Below, one piece after another: positions 13,711 through 26,507 of a stretch of DNA of 64,000 nucleotides (positions are counted from its first letter, which is position 1; every line of letters starts with the position of its first letter). A program made the translations under genes and the position numbers. The stretch is from assembly GCA_949775045.1 (NCBI GenBank), contig OX459099.1:7074139-7138138 (forward strand), given 5' to 3'. The notes below the pieces were generated by a model. It worked only from the letters and a program-made list of their open reading frames with translations. It was not told the DNA's origin and did no database searches. The DNA comes from Metridium senile (taxonomy: Eukaryota; Cnidaria; Anthozoa; Actiniaria; Metridiidae).

Positions 13711-14857
13711 CACATTGTGGGATAAATCAGCCCCATTCAGTGGGGTATTAATTCAACTTTGAAGGATATTCAAGAAATCCTCAAGTTGTATATACAAGGA
13801 AAATGACAGACCTGTATTACTACCAAACAACAATGGAAGCTGTGATAAGTAAATTTGAGCATTCTTATGACATTGTCGATAATTCTAATGACAATTTATG
13901 CCAAAATCAAACGTACAAAAAGTGATCTGTTGGAAATAATGCTGCACAAGATTATGTGAACATTGAAGAGAGAGAAAATAAGGCAAAAATAATAAAAAAT
14001 CCTTAGAAAGTCAACACCTAGATTATCTATCTATCTAGACAACAACCATTCTAGACTAAAAAAAATGAATATTTTTTCAAACTGCTGAATAAAATTGAAA
14101 ACTACAACCCTATAAACTACATCTGACAAAAAATAGGTGGAACATAATTTTCTTTGTGCACAATATTCAAAACCAACAAGACGTCAAGAACAGCAACAAA
14201 AAGCTAACAGCTTCACCTAGAGTTTTCATGTTTCCCCAAATCATATTCAATCCAAATTCAATAAGCAAATAATTCATTGACTATATATCATTATTAAAGG
14301 ACTAACTTTTCAAAATTCAAAACTTCAACTATTTATTTCTCTGCTTCATCTTTTGTAAACGGAAAGTGTTGATTAATTAATTATTTTTTCTTTTTTATTC
14401 ATCAGGTCTATGTAAACACCGCCAAGTTCAGGTCTTGACTTTTGTAATTTAGTGGGAAAGGAATTAATTAAAAGACTTGATCTGTCTCTCTTGTATTTCA
14501 GTTTAACTCTATTACATAAAAAAGCAGTCGAATAAACATTATGGTTCTTGAAAACTTTTTCCATACAATTCCCTCATATGATTGCACTACTCTTGCTTCT
14601 GCTCCAAATACTAATTCCATTTGTTCCAACAAATTGCACTTCACTGTCAATATATGTAATCTGTGTGCGACTGTAGAACCACCATAGCATACCACATCAT
14701 TCCAAAATACCAATAATTTAATATTATGCACTGCACATTCGCTCATTGGACGTCTCTTTACAAAATACAAAATATTCCGATGGAAGGGCTATAAACTAGT
14801 AATAATATTTACTTTTGCCTTCGATTTCTATTCACACTATTCAGTAGCCACATGCGC
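13711..14857. other. Decayed interior of the Helentron
   Basis: In an intact Helentron the Rep (HUH nuclease) domain would lie here, between the N-terminal part (15323-16846) and the helicase. I find no HUH motif. Only a short minus-strand open stretch (14498-14770) of unclear relation remains. The Rep domain appears deleted. Confidence 0.45.
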
Positions 14858-15323
14858 TCACTGAGCGTCTATTTTTATCTTTGGGGTCCATTGATCTATA
14901 TTTGTGAACATTTGCTGCAAGAAGTTCATTTTTATCTTTGGGGTCCATTGATTTATATTTGTGAACACGTGATGCAAGACGTTCATTTTTATCTTTGGGG
15001 TCCATTGATCTATATTAGTGAACATTTGCTGCAAGAAGTTCATTTTTATCTTTGGGGTCCATTGATCTATATTTGTGAACATTTGCTGCAAGAAGTTCAT
15101 TTTTATCTTTGGGGTCCATTGATCTATATTTGTGAACACGTGATGCAAGACGTTCATTTTTATCTTTGGGGTCCATTGATCTATATTTGTGACGACATGA
15201 TGCAAGAAGTTTCTTTTTATGTATATAGTCCATTGATCTGAAATTTTCTCTTTTTTTCTCTAGTTTCATTTTTTTCTGAGCAGGTTCCATTGTACTGAAG
15301 TAATATTTCTTTTTATTCTTCAT
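14858..15323 (-). pseudogene. 57-bp tandem repeats encoding KYRSMDPKDKNE
   Basis: About six to seven 57-bp tandem units. On the minus strand each encodes a 19-residue basic/acidic repeat with the core YRSMDPKDKNELLA. Lys/Arg-rich repeats of this kind are common in the N-terminal part of Helitron-type proteins, and position and strand fit the Helentron. Units alternate between an ELLAANVH and an ERLASRVH version, showing that the array grew by duplication of blocks larger than one unit. Confidence 0.65.
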
Positions 15324-15390
15324 TGTTTGTTTTTATTGGGTTGATTTATATTTTCTCAAAATGTTTTGCCGTTCACTTTTTGTCACCACT

Positions 15391-16846
15391 TCACATGTGC
15401 ATTGTAGAAAGAATATTGACAAGTACAGCTTCCTCATTGTTACAGTTTGTTTTATTAAAAATACTACACAACTTGTGTACAAGCAAATCAATATCATTTA
15501 GACTCTCAGGAATATTTAACCTACTCTTATCGACAATTATTACAAAGTACTTTGTAGTTATAGTCTTTAAATTGTGTTTTAAAATACAACTGATGTAATT
15601 ATCTGCAAAGAAAACGAAAAAGCCTGTAGTTGTATTAGTACTATTCTCTAAAATTACTTTTTTGAGCATACTTTTACTTGTCTTTGAGGTAATTGACAGT
15701 GTTCCATGGAAACTTGATGTATACTGTACAACAATATTTGCATCAAATATTTGGATTTTCTTGGGTATGTTTAATTCATCGGCAAAATTATTATCTGTCA
15801 TACTATTTGTTTTATTTTATTATTATTTAGAGGATTTCACCGAGAGCAAATACAAACTGTGTACAAACATTGAATTCAAAATAATAAAAAAACTACAATT
15901 GTAAAGGGTGAGGAAACACGCTAACGGACTCGTGGTCCCAACGAGGCGTGGCCCTATACATTGATAAAATGAATTAGTATGGTCAAGAATGCTGTCCATT
16001 GTAGCAGACTTCCAATATTATTGGCATTGCGTTACAAGTGAAAAAGAAATACAATAAACTGCAATCACTAAACAATGTCTTTTGTTAATGATAGGTGTGT
16101 CAGCTTGATTATCACCTGTTGTATTATTATCTAAGTTACCTACTTCATCATGATTGTTCACCATGTTAGTTGAAACAAAGTTCCCTTGCTTGTTCAAATG
16201 TACACCTCTAATTTCAAATTGATGAACACTGTTTGTATCACTGAGACTCACATGTTCCCTGGCTGTCGGGTAATCCACATAAATTTTTAGCATGAGAGTC
16301 AAATACTTCAAATGCAGTATCTGCAGTACAATAAATACCAACTGTCTCACATCCAATAGTCAACAGAAAAGAGTTATATCTTTGATCTATTAAAGATTGT
16401 ATTGCATTATCAAGGGACATGAAGAACATAAATCCTGGAATATAAGAATTATTGTGTAAAGACCCTGTGTAACATTCACTATAATCAAGCTGATAATTAA
16501 TCTCCTGTACTGTTACATGCATGGTAGGCAATTCTGTTAACAATAAAAATGACTGATTACATAACCTTGACAATATAGAATATAACTCATTTCCAATATT
16601 CATTATTTTAACCAAGTCTGTTGATGAAGATATTGGCTTTGTGTCTTTATAAATAAGAGCACATAAGGACATTGCAACACATTGTTGACCAGCATTCTGA
16701 CCAAATATAGCCACAGTACCCTGACAATAAGGTGCAATGATTGTTGTACTGGGTTCAATAGGATTGTTAGGGCCAGGATTTTTTGCTATATCCCTACACA
16801 GGCAGTAATTGCAATAATTAATCTTGTGGTTAAGACCCTTATACAC
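15391..16846 (-). pseudogene. Helentron N-terminal cysteine-protease-like region with 2A-like motif
   Basis: Three minus-strand pieces in shifted frames (16846-16238, 16356-16018, 15801-15391) resemble the OTU-like N-terminal region found in Helitron/Helentron proteins. The first begins with Cys-rich NYCNYCLC, followed at once by RDIAKNPGP, very close to the 2A ribosome-skipping signature D-(V/I)-E-x-NPGP but with Ala in place of Glu. QQCVAMSLCALIY then looks like the catalytic-Cys region of such proteases. FEVFDSHAKN and a frame-shifted partner carry the later His-containing segment. Frameshifts mean it is not translated intact. Confidence 0.65.
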
Positions 16847-17419
16847 ACAAGTGAATCCAGTTCAAAAGTTCTGGGTAAGTTATCTTCCACACTGTATGAT
16901 TTTCTTTTATATACTGCCCTATTAGTTTTCTTATTAACACGCTCCAGAGCAAGCATCGATATTCCAAAGTTTTAAATTCTGGCAAAATATTGCATTTATA
17001 CTCAATATTTTCCGAGTTTTCTCTCTGAAAATGTCAAAAATTAACAGATCGACCTCTTCTTGATATTTTGCAAAATACATGATCAAACTTTTGCGTATTG
17101 AACTCTCTTTTGCCAAAAAGAAGTTCTGCACAAAAAAGGGTAAAACATTCTTTTATTGATGTTATTTTTCAATCACAGTAAAAACGTCAAACATGCCAAA
17201 GAAAGGCGTGTTTATTACATGGCAGACATTTTCCAAACGATCAACATATACAATATTATGTCGAAAATTGCTTTGCAAAAAAGTTACTTCAAAAAGTAAG
17301 TTATTTAAATAATTTTTGATAATATTTTTTTTAATATCAAAATTTATCTATAATCAGTCCTTTTTTTCTTGAAAAAGAGCTTTTCATTTCAACATAATTT
17401 CCACTTGTATTGCCAGAGA

Positions 17420-17790
17420 AGAACAACTTGTGACACAGAAATTTCTGTGGCAAAGAGTCTATCTAGTACAACGGACTTTAGAAATGACGCAGAAATTTCT
17501 GTGGCAAAAAGACTACAACGGACTTTAGAAATGACACAGAAATTTCTGTGGCAAAGAGACAACAACGGACTTTAGAAATGACACAGAAATTTCTGTGGCA
17601 AAGAGTCTACAACGGACTTTAGAAATGACACAGAAATTTCTGTGGCAAAGAGTCTACAATTGAGTTTAACCATGACACAGCAATTTCTGTGGCAGAGAGT
17701 TGACAACCGAGTTTCAATGACACAGAAATTTCTGTGTCAAAGATACTATAACAGAATTGTTAAAACAATGACACAGACATTTCTGTGGCA
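17420..17790. repeat. Tandem repeats, left foldback arm
   Basis: About eight units of roughly 45 bp built on gacacagaaatttctgtggcaaagag. Each unit has an internal palindrome, cagaaatttctg. Inverted counterparts lie at 21890-22205. Confidence 0.9.
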
Positions 17791-18734
17791 GAGATTGAAT
17801 ATCAGTGTTCATAACTTGAAAATACATTTTCTAAACCTGGAAATGAGAACTGTAAGAATACAATCAAATAGTTATTATGTTTGCATGCCGGGTTCAATTT
17901 TCCTACTGCATGATAAGAGTTCACAAAATAAACTGAATGGATATGCGTTGAAATATTTCACAATTTTGCTGAATTTTAAAATGCTTTTATGTTCAGCAAT
18001 AAATTGGTTCCTCATATTTTCCTCTGTGTAAAGGCCATAGTGCAGTATTGATCAGGTACGTCCAATGATTCTATAATAATAAGATAAAAAGCACATATTT
18101 TATTCAGTTACTATAATAAGAATGAAGCTTACAATGCAAAATTTAAATGACATTTTCATGTTCATCTTTGTGCTCAAAAAGCCTATTGTAAACACTTAAG
18201 CTCAACAAATTAGACTGTTATCATATGATAAGTTTAAAGCTGTTTTGGGTCATTGATACAAATTTGCTAAAAGCAAGAAAAATGTGTCGATTAAATAAGT
18301 ATTTTTCCGTACTGAATGAGAATACATTTTATCATACATTGTAAATGTATTCAATAAAACCACAAAGTTAAAAAAAAATCATCCAGGCATATCATATCTA
18401 ATCAATTAATTCGATAACAATCAATTGATTGATAATTATAATCAATGATCAATGGATGACTTAAAAAACCTTGTGTGACCCAGATAACCAATTTATATCA
18501 ATTTACTTATTTTATTCTATAGATATGGATTTATTGATATGGATTTATTGATATGGATTTATTGATTGATTTCAAATGATCAAATGTCATACCCCGTGAT
18601 TTATGCATGTATTTTTGTATCAAAACAACAATTACAAATTCAAATAAAAATTGCTTATTAGAAACCTAACATATACATCATGATGATCTTATCAATGAAT
18701 GGTTTGAAAATAATAATAATAAAAAAACAGTTTT

Positions 18735-18870
18735 AACCCGATCATAACTAATAGATTTCAATCGATTGTAAATTTTATCGATTTATTCATAAATCGATTA
18801 ATTATTATCAAAAAGTATTTTATAATATCGATTTTTATAGAGTAATCGATTAGCTACGTCGGGTTTTAAT
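18735..18870. repeat. Small inverted repeat in foldback interior
   Basis: Ends aacccgatcat and acgtcgggtt face each other. The interior is dominated by atcgatt palindromes. Related in style to the element at 20349-20590. Confidence 0.4.
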
Positions 18871-19514
18871 TCAGCCTGATTCATTAAATGTATAAAAACC
18901 ATTTATTAAATGAATTAAATCCAGCCAAACTGTAAAACATTGTGTTTCTTATATGCGGGGTTTTACTGGCTGTGTTTTCATTAGGACACTTTAAGCTAGT
19001 GTAATTGGGAAACTCCGGAAATAAAGTGAAAACTAAAACTAAAATAAAGCTAGCTTTAAATGTACAGTGTTTTCACTAGCAAAACTGTTCTAAAAACCAC
19101 GGAAAACACCGGAAATCGCGTCCATTTTAAGCGACCTGGCGAGGTAGTTTTATCTGGCCAAGTGAACAGCTTAGCCAGTTAGAGCCAATCACAGCATTCT
19201 TCTTGACAGGTATATGTCATGTTATTTGTTTAATCGCTATATTCATAAAACAGACCATACTAAAACTTGCTTGAAATAAAGAAATATATGATCTTCAAGA
19301 GAGATTTATCTTGTCTCCAACTTATGATAACTTAGTCTCACATTTAAAGATGTCCAAGTTTAAAATTTCTATCACTTTGTTGAAACGACTGTTGGTATAA
19401 ATTTGAGCAATGTCTTACTGTTACACTCGGCTACTCCAGTGAAAATGTTGTTTACAGAATAATTGCTTCTGACAAGGTTTATCAATTTTTGCCGACATAG
19501 TATAAGTTCTACAG

Positions 19515-20335
19515 TCTGACTACAAGCAACTTTAATATTATCGACATTCTTACCTCATAAAAGCATCTATGTAGACTCGCGCCTAAATATGCATGCATTC
19601 AAAGCATTTATCCTTGTGATATTCGCAGCATTTGCAATCATGCGAAAAACGTTTCTTGTCTTTCTTCGATCGATCTCGTTGAGTTAATTAAGCCATTCTG
19701 ATGTCCAAACAAAAGCTTTAGCCAAAAGATTCGTTTTAGATGTCCCATATTCATAAAACTGCACTCGTAGACAGTACTAAAATGGCTAAATAATATGAGA
19801 AAAGCCGATATAAAAAGTCTTCGAGTAACAACTGCACTTGGTACTAACATCGCCACATGGTCTAATGGTGTTTGTTTACATACCATATTTGGATAGAACT
19901 TGCATTTTGGGCGCCAAAACATTGAAATAACAGTCTCCCAACCAATCAATGTAATGAGTTTCAAGCAGTTCGATCCAAATATGGATTGTAAACATGAGAC
20001 CGTTTCCCCATGCATGTGCCGTTGTTGATAGCTCAAACAGTTTATACGCGGACTTCTTCGTGTTATTTAGCTATTTTAGGACTGTGTACAATCGCAGTTT
20101 TATTAGTAATGGGTATCCAAAAAGCTAAAGAAGTATATTTTGCATGAATATTGTGAGTGGACATCGTAATGGCTTAAATAACTCAACCAGATCGATCGAT
20201 GGAAAATTCTGCGAATGTTGCTGTTAATATTCACAAGGATAGATAAATGCTTGGCATGCATGTATTTAGCGAGTCTACATAGACGCTTTTATAAGGTAAG
20301 AATATTGATAATATAACTTGCTTCTAAAACCAAAG
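19515..20335. repeat. Central inverted repeat of the foldback
   Basis: The segment tctatgtagactcgc with gcatttatccttgtgatatt on the left returns inverted on the right as aatattcacaaggatagataaatgc and gcgagtctacatagac. Further pairing reaches gataatatTaacttgc-type ends. Divergence is higher than in the outer arms. Confidence 0.6.
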
Positions 20336-20348
20336 CACTGTCAAATCT

Positions 20349-20590
20349 AGTATCACCCCGACCGTACCAATCGATAACTCCGACAATCGATAAACACGAC
20401 CTTAGGTTCCCACAAACGATAGTTAATGATAATCGAGGATGGTCGATAAAAATAGATAAAATCAAGACAGAAGAGACTGTGAGTATTGATTTTTATTGAT
20501 TTAATACCGAATCAATGGTGATTATCGATTGATTCGATCAGTTTTCTATGATCGATTTTTATCGATTGGTACGGTCGGGAGTGACATGCA
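20349..20590. mobile_element. MITE with CCCGACCGTACCAATCGAT ends
   Basis: The left end tcaccccgaccgtaccaatcgata is mirrored at 20566-20588 by tatcgattggtacggtcggga. About 240 bp, interior rich in atcgat. No gene. Confidence 0.7.
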
Positions 20591-21248
20591 CTGTGGTACC
20601 CCGGTTGCACAATAAACCATACCTGAAGTAAAAACCCGCATATAAGAACCACTATTTTTCTTGGTCAGGCTAAAATGGTTCTAATTCTTATATATTCCTG
20701 ATATCTAGTGTGAAATCAGGCTGAGTTATAGCTACCCTAGATGCCAAATGTTTGAGAATTGTCAAGGTTTAATAGAATAGTTTCGAGAAGTATTTTGTGT
20801 GTAATTTTAATTTGCTTTCGCTTCGCGACTCGTATGTTTCGTATAACTATATATTCCCTAAAATACGATCGACCAGCTCCCTTGTTATCTAGGGTAAGTT
20901 ATAAGTTTTAATAATAAGCAATTATTGGAATTATAAAGTTACAACGTCATGAAACAAAGTTATAAGTGGTTCTTATGTACAATCCCCCCCCCCCCCCCCC
21001 CTAAAAAAAAATTGGTATTGTGTTTTTAACATATTGTATTTTTTATCCATAATACCATAATGATGTATAATGTCTAATTGTTTTTTTTGTTTTTTAATAA
21101 AAATACATGCATATGCATGCATATATTCTCCAAACCTTAAGGGACGCCATGCATGCTATAAGGCGTGTTATAACATGATTCACTGGTGCTTTCAATAGGC
21201 TTTTTGAGCATATAAAGATGAACATATAACATCCAAAAATGTAATTTA

Positions 21249-21509
21249 CTGTGCGACTCGCCGTACAGTAGTCATTAAACATTTTTGATGAATTTTTGAC
21301 ATTTTTTTGAAATCTTTTCATCTCAAATGGACCAACCAGTTACAGACATCAAAGTTTCTAGAGTCTCCATCTGTCGATATGAACTCTGTCTGTCGATAAA
21401 AACTTGTACCTGATTGGTCCATTGAGATGTAATAATGTCAAAATAATGGCAAAAATTCATTAAAAGTTTTTCTAAGTGACTACGGTACGGCGAGTCGCAC
21501 AGTAAATTT
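21249..21509. mobile_element. MITE with ACTGTGCGACTCGCCGTAC ends
   Basis: The left terminus tactgtgcgactcgccgtac is inverted at the right end (gtacggcgagtcgcacagta). It lies only in the right arm of the foldback, so it inserted after that arm formed. Confidence 0.75.
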
Positions 21510-21889
21510 TGCATTGTAAGCCTCATTCTTATTATAGTCACTGAATAAAATATGTGCTTTTTATCTTATTATTATAGAATCCTTGGACGTACCTGATCAA
21601 TACTGCACCATGACCTTTACACAGAGGAAAATATGAGGAACCACTTTATTGCTGAACATAAAAGCATTTTAAAATTGTGAAATATTTTAACGCATATCAC
21701 CAATCAGTTTATTTTGTGAACTCTTACCATGCAGTAGGAAAATGCAACCATGCAAACATAATAACTATATTTGATTGTATTCTTACAGTTCTCATTTCCA
21801 GGTTTATTAATTAAATGGAAGGCTTAGAAAATGTATTTTCAAGTTATGAACACTGATATTCTGTGCAACTAGCTATCAACCATTATAGA

Positions 21890-22205
21890 ATCTCTCTGTA
21901 CAGAAATTTCTGTGTCATTGCTAAATTCAGTTGTACACTCTTTGCCACAGAAATTTCTGTGTCACTGTTAAATTCAATTGTAGACTCTTTGCCACAGAAA
22001 TTTCTGTGTCATTGTTAAATTCTGTTGTAGTCTTTTTGCCACATAAATTTCTGTGTCATTGTTAAATTTAGTTGTAGACTCTTTGCCACATAAATTTCTG
22101 TGCCATTGTTGAATTCAGTTGTAGACACTTTGCCACATAAATTTCTGTGTCATTGTTAAACTCGATCTTTTGTAAACTCTTTTGTAAACTCTGCCACAGA
22201 AATTA
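21890..22205. repeat. Tandem repeats, right foldback arm
   Basis: About six to seven degenerate units based on tttgccacagaaatttctgtgtcattgt-type sequence, the reverse complement of the left-arm repeats. Confidence 0.9.
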
Positions 22206-22469
22206 AACGTTTTTGTCCGACAAAAATTGTGACTTTGTAATGAAATTTTGATTTTGTCCCCATAAGGCCCCCATTAGATAGAATGTCAAATTACATTAGA
22301 ATACATAAAACACTGACGTTTTGAACTGATGGCAAAAAGATAGGTTTTCTTTCGGTTTTTGATGCTTTTTTGTTTGTGTTTTTATATAATGGAAAGTTTT
22401 GCTATAATTTACCTGTGTTTGCCAAAAAAATAAAACTTTGGAATATCCATGCTTGCTCTGGAACGTGTT

Positions 22470-22776
22470 TATTCCTGTTTGTGCACTTCCTTACTTTACA
22501 TCGACATCTGTTATCGTCATCAATGTATAATTGTTTCCCCATAGTAAGCACGAATATTATGTATCTTTGATGACTTGGGTATATTTTTTGCAATGCCCTT
22601 TTTACAGCCCTCCTTATAGCTCTTTTCTTAAAGAAAGCATGTGTAAGATGTTTTACAGGTAGACGGCTTGGTGCACGGTCTCTTTGAACAGCAAGAGAGT
22701 GAGTGTTTCTAAGATCATTGTAGTACAAGCTGACAAACTTTGCATGACGTGATCTACAATCCTTTAATGATATCAA
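22470..22776 (-). pseudogene. Helentron N-terminal fragment beyond the foldback
   Basis: A minus-strand basic reading frame (SRHAKFVSLYYNDLRNTHS, RAIRRAVKRALQKI, DDDNRCRCKVRKCTNR) runs up to the TATT next to the foldback. With the insertion and one TATT removed it would read on into the Cys-rich NYCNYCLC region left of 16936. There is an extra GT in a GTGTGT run near 16850. This ties the two sides into one ancestral Helentron gene. Confidence 0.6.
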
Positions 22777-23458
22777 TAATGTACCTTTGTCACCACCCCT
22801 TTGTCACTTACTTTAACAGACAATTCAAGTGCTTTTGATAAACACTCATCAAAGCTTACACTTAAATAAATAACATAGTAGATATGAACCAATTTGAAAA
22901 CAAAAATACACACAAAAGTTAATACCTTGACAGCTAAATTGAAAGCATTAAGCACAGAAAATAAATTAATGTAATTTTTACAACAATTCAGTAGATTATT
23001 TATAACTAGACGCATAACTGCGTGAACTCGGGATTCTCGTTGATGCTCTAGCTACGCGTTTAATTATAAGTACAATTCATGAAAATAGACGCCTGCGTGA
23101 ACGCGCACTTTCATCAGAAATTTGTTTATCTACCTATATCTGATATGAATAATTTGCAGTTTCTTTTTGTAGATTACCTGTAAAACTGTCACTAAATTGA
23201 AGTTCATAATCAGTATTAAACACATTTAAACTTGTGGGTAGTTTTGATTTCATGAGAAAATATGACCGATTGTGACAATCAGAACTGATCCTCAATATTC
23301 ATGATCATTACAAGCTCATTTGAAGAATTAATTTCATTTTTGTTATTATAAATTAAAGAACATAAACTCATTGCAGCACATTGTTGTAATTTTAAAGGTA
23401 AAAGCATTACCTTTGCTATATGGTGCTGTTATTGTCTTGCTTTTTCAACATGAATTTT
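22777..23458. other. Host or Helentron flank, no clear gene
   Basis: AT-rich. A short stretch (23340-23420) resembles the QQCVAMSLCAL coding segment of the Helentron in weak form, suggesting another degraded copy. Nothing else is supported. Confidence 0.35.
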
Positions 23459-25051
23459 GGCCGGGCTAGGGGTGGGGATTAGACTTTTTTCCGATTTTTT
23501 TTGTCAAATGCCCCGGCAAAGTACGTCTTTTTTTATTCAATAAATTTGCAAAACCTTATGTATTTTTTTTTCTTTTTTCCTTTTCTTCTTTGTTGTAATA
23601 TTTGAAGTCATTCTTGGCGGTTTTTATCCTTTTTTGAGCAGTTTAAAAAAAAATGAAATTGTAATCCTTTTTGTGGCTATAGCCAAAGGCGAAAGCCACT
23701 ATGTCGTCCTGTTGAGTGTCCGTCCGAGTGAAAGAGTTGTTAACTCGACTTGAGCCGGCGGTCAGCGGAGACTTGAGCACGTTATCATGGTTACTTGAGC
23801 ACGTGACTTACAGCGACGTGAGAATTTGCTCGAGTTAGATTTGAAGGTGAGCTGTCTCTTTTTCACCATGAATTTTCCCCTTTTATCGTCAATATCCAGG
23901 CACACTTTTCTGTGCAGTTGTAAAGTATTGGTTTATGAAAGGTTTTTCAGGTTTTCGGATGCTATGCGGCGATTTTATGATGTCAAAACGACCGTTCAAC
24001 CGAAGTTGTTTCCTGTTTATAACATGTTGGTGATCGTTAACAACCAATTTAAGGGGACAAATTGCCTTCAAGGAGTTGTTAAATCTCTTTCGAGAGAACG
24101 AAAACTTCCCTTCGGGGAACAAAAACTGCTAGTTGACAAAGTAACGAAAGTAATTATACAATTTCTGTGAAAAAGCACTTGTATATCTGTTATTTTAATA
24201 CAGCTCAAAAAGCAATGTAGTAATATTCCTTTAGATGCCAATAATCAAAACACTGGAAAACATTAGTGAAAAGTACTAATCTATCTGGAACAATAGTGTT
24301 CAAGTTATAAATTTGTTAATAAGTTTAAGGTTTAGGTTATTATTAAAACAAATGTTGTGTTATGAAATTTGTGTTTTTTGTTTATTTCAATGCAACATTT
24401 ATTTTCTATAATAGAGTAATTTTCATAAAGCTATGACAAAATTATACCATATAACAAATCTAAACCTTTCTGAAGAAAATAAAATTCTGGGGGGGGGGGG
24501 GGGGGGGGGGATTCTCCTTTAATCCAAGTGGTAGGGGTGATCGTCGTACCTTTTAGGGTTAAAATATTTCCTGTGCGTACCTTTTAGGTTCCATTTAGAG
24601 TTTTGGCTCAAAAATCCGTTGTAAGGGTCCCTTTACTCTGCTTTGTTTTATTTGTGCGTACCTTTTAGGGGTCATTTTCAAAATCTCCGCCGATCACCCC
24701 TACCACTTGGACAAAGGGAGTACCCCCCCCCCCCCCCTCCCCTGGGTGATTAGTACTATATAGTTCTAAATACCAATTTGCGTGTACGCATTACAGCCAT
24801 TTAACTATAGCCACATGCAGTCTTGGACTGGCTTTAATTCTTAAAACTGTTCTAAAAAGGACGTACATTGCCGAAAAAGACTATGCTTGGGTTGCCTGTG
24901 GTCCTTCACGGTTCTCGGTTAATTTTGCCCCTACCCCGAGAGTCGGGCTCATATATTTGGCAAATGTCCCCACCCTGGGGGACAGCATTAATGGCAAATG
25001 CCCCACTCTGGGGCTCTCAATGTTGATCTAATCCCCACCCCTAGCCCGGCC
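23459..25051. mobile_element. TIR element, GGCCGGGCTAGGGGTGGGGATTA ends
   Basis: A 23-bp terminal sequence at 23459-23481 is perfectly inverted at 25029-25051. Subterminal aaatgccccg/ggcaaatgccccac segments also face each other. The interior holds a further MITE (24489-24742) and no recognised gene. Confidence 0.75.
24489..24742. mobile_element. Short relative of the 1640-3230 element
   Basis: The G-run, then tccaagtggtaggggtgatcg at the left and the mirror image cgatcacccctaccacttgga before a C-run at the right. Internal copies of tgcgtaccttttagg match both ends of the 1640-3230 element. Confidence 0.75.
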
Positions 25052-25079
25052 TCCCCCCCCCCCCGGGGGCTTAACATTG

Positions 25080-25395
25080 ATAGGTGCATTACTGGCGGTC
25101 TCTTCGTTATTGGCTGCTACTCGAACAGCCGCTGCTAGGACAGCTCCCTCACGAATGGAAGGGGTGGCGACCTTACTGGCGGTCTCTTCGTTATTGGCTG
25201 CTACTCGAACAGCCGCTGCTAGGACAGCTCCCTCACGAATGGAAGGGGTGGCAACCATTTTTAACTGGTTGGTCTCTTCGTTGTGAGTTCCTTCAAGAAC
25301 TCCCCCACGAATTGAAGGGTTTGCGACCATAAATTCTATGGTCTCTTCGTGTTTATCTCCTAAAAGAGCACCCTTACGAATGGAAGAGGTATTCT
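25080..25395 (-). repeat. Coding-like tandem repeat, SIREGA...NEET units
   Basis: Two nearly identical 84-bp units (about 25090-25255) and two shorter, diverged ones. On the minus strand all stay open and encode a repeated pattern: an SIR-(E/K/G)-GA/GV start, an alanine-rich stretch in the long units, then NEET or HEET. The frame is open from about 25395 to 25028. No family is recognised. Conservation of the SIR and EET cores in diverged units hints at past protein selection, but it could be a plain minisatellite. Confidence 0.45.
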
Positions 25396-26227
25396 TGAGC
25401 TTTTTTTTTTTTTTTTTGACTTAAAAGTCGCTTTGGGCGATCAACATAATCGATTAATTTGCCAGAAAGAAAGGAAACGCAGTAAATTCGATGTGTTGTG
25501 TTGAACCTCATGGTCCATGGGCGCTACCGCTGGTCGAAATGCCTGTCGGTACTAGGATTCCTGTGGCGAATTATACAGACTCGTCAAGAGAAACAAAATG
25601 ACTCAAAATGTACTTCAAATTTCAATATAGTTCTTAAAACCTATGATAGAAATAAAGATTTATTATCTTTTCACATTTTTAGGGCGTGTGTGGTTGATCT
25701 AGATACGCTTTTGGGGAGTTTAGAACGATAGAGATCGACTTTTCAACTCGTGTTGACGATTCTCCTCGATCTTTCGGCTGCGCTAATTGGTTGCTGTCGA
25801 CCAATCAGGACGTATTTGCTGTCTACCAATTAAAAACTCGACGAAACCGAAGATGAACATGACCATGACGAACAAAAAATCACCAGCATTTTAAGACTCG
25901 TGCCGGCCACAGGCCTGGGCACGAGTAATTAAAGCTGATCATGAGTAGATTTCAAAAATGTATGATAGCAAGGTGGGCGTTGTCGTTAAAGGCTGTCACG
26001 TGACCTAAAATGTTGCGCAATAGCAAAAAAAATCTGTTTTTGGTATACTTCAAAGAAACAAATAATATCAAAATCTGATTTTTTATGAAATTGATTGCTC
26101 CTAATATTGTAGGTCATGTGACCGCCTTCATCAGCCACACCCACCTTGCTTTTATATATTTTTGAAGTCTTCATGCGAAAGGCTTTAATATGATATACAA
26201 CAAGCTTTGTGTCTTTGGTTTTAACTA

Positions 26228-26507
26228 CAATCATTGTCAAAACTGAGTTGGCACGATTTTAGTATTTTATTTCATAGTGACTACTTCATTTATTTTAAGT
26301 ATAAAAAATTCCCCCCATTCCCCCCACATCAATGTTGGTGTGAAATGATAGCGCATTGACAGGTCAACCACACAAGCACCAAACAATGACTCCCTCCCCA
26401 ACATTGCGAAGGGGGGGGGGGGGGGGGGGGGGGGAGGGAGTAGTAGAATTTCAGCAGATCTAACATTACTTTATCACATTCGTGCCAACACTTCTGTCAA
26501 TGATTGT
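26228..26507. mobile_element. MITE, copy 1 (CAATCATTGTCA ends)
   Basis: The terminal segment aatcattgtcaaaa...gttggcacga is inverted at the right end (tcgtgccaacacttctgtcaatgatt). It contains a long G-run. Second copy at 27538. Confidence 0.75.

Larger units (their letters stand above)
16936..22469. mobile_element. 5.5-kb foldback element inserted in the Helentron
   Basis: Ends AACACG and CGTGTT are flanked by TATT on both sides (16932-16935 and 22470-22473). Inverted arms are traceable from the ends (gctccagagcaagcat against atgcttgctctgga) through tandem-repeat blocks (17420-17790 against 21890-22205) and inner segments (18050-18190 against about 21180-21620). There is no transposase. The Helentron frame reads up to the TATT on the right and resumes after it on the left, as expected for a clean insertion. 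Confidence 0.8.

Noticed and set aside
23826..24170. 114-codon plus-strand frame
   Set aside because: Starts without ATG, unremarkable composition, lies inside an inverted-repeat element.
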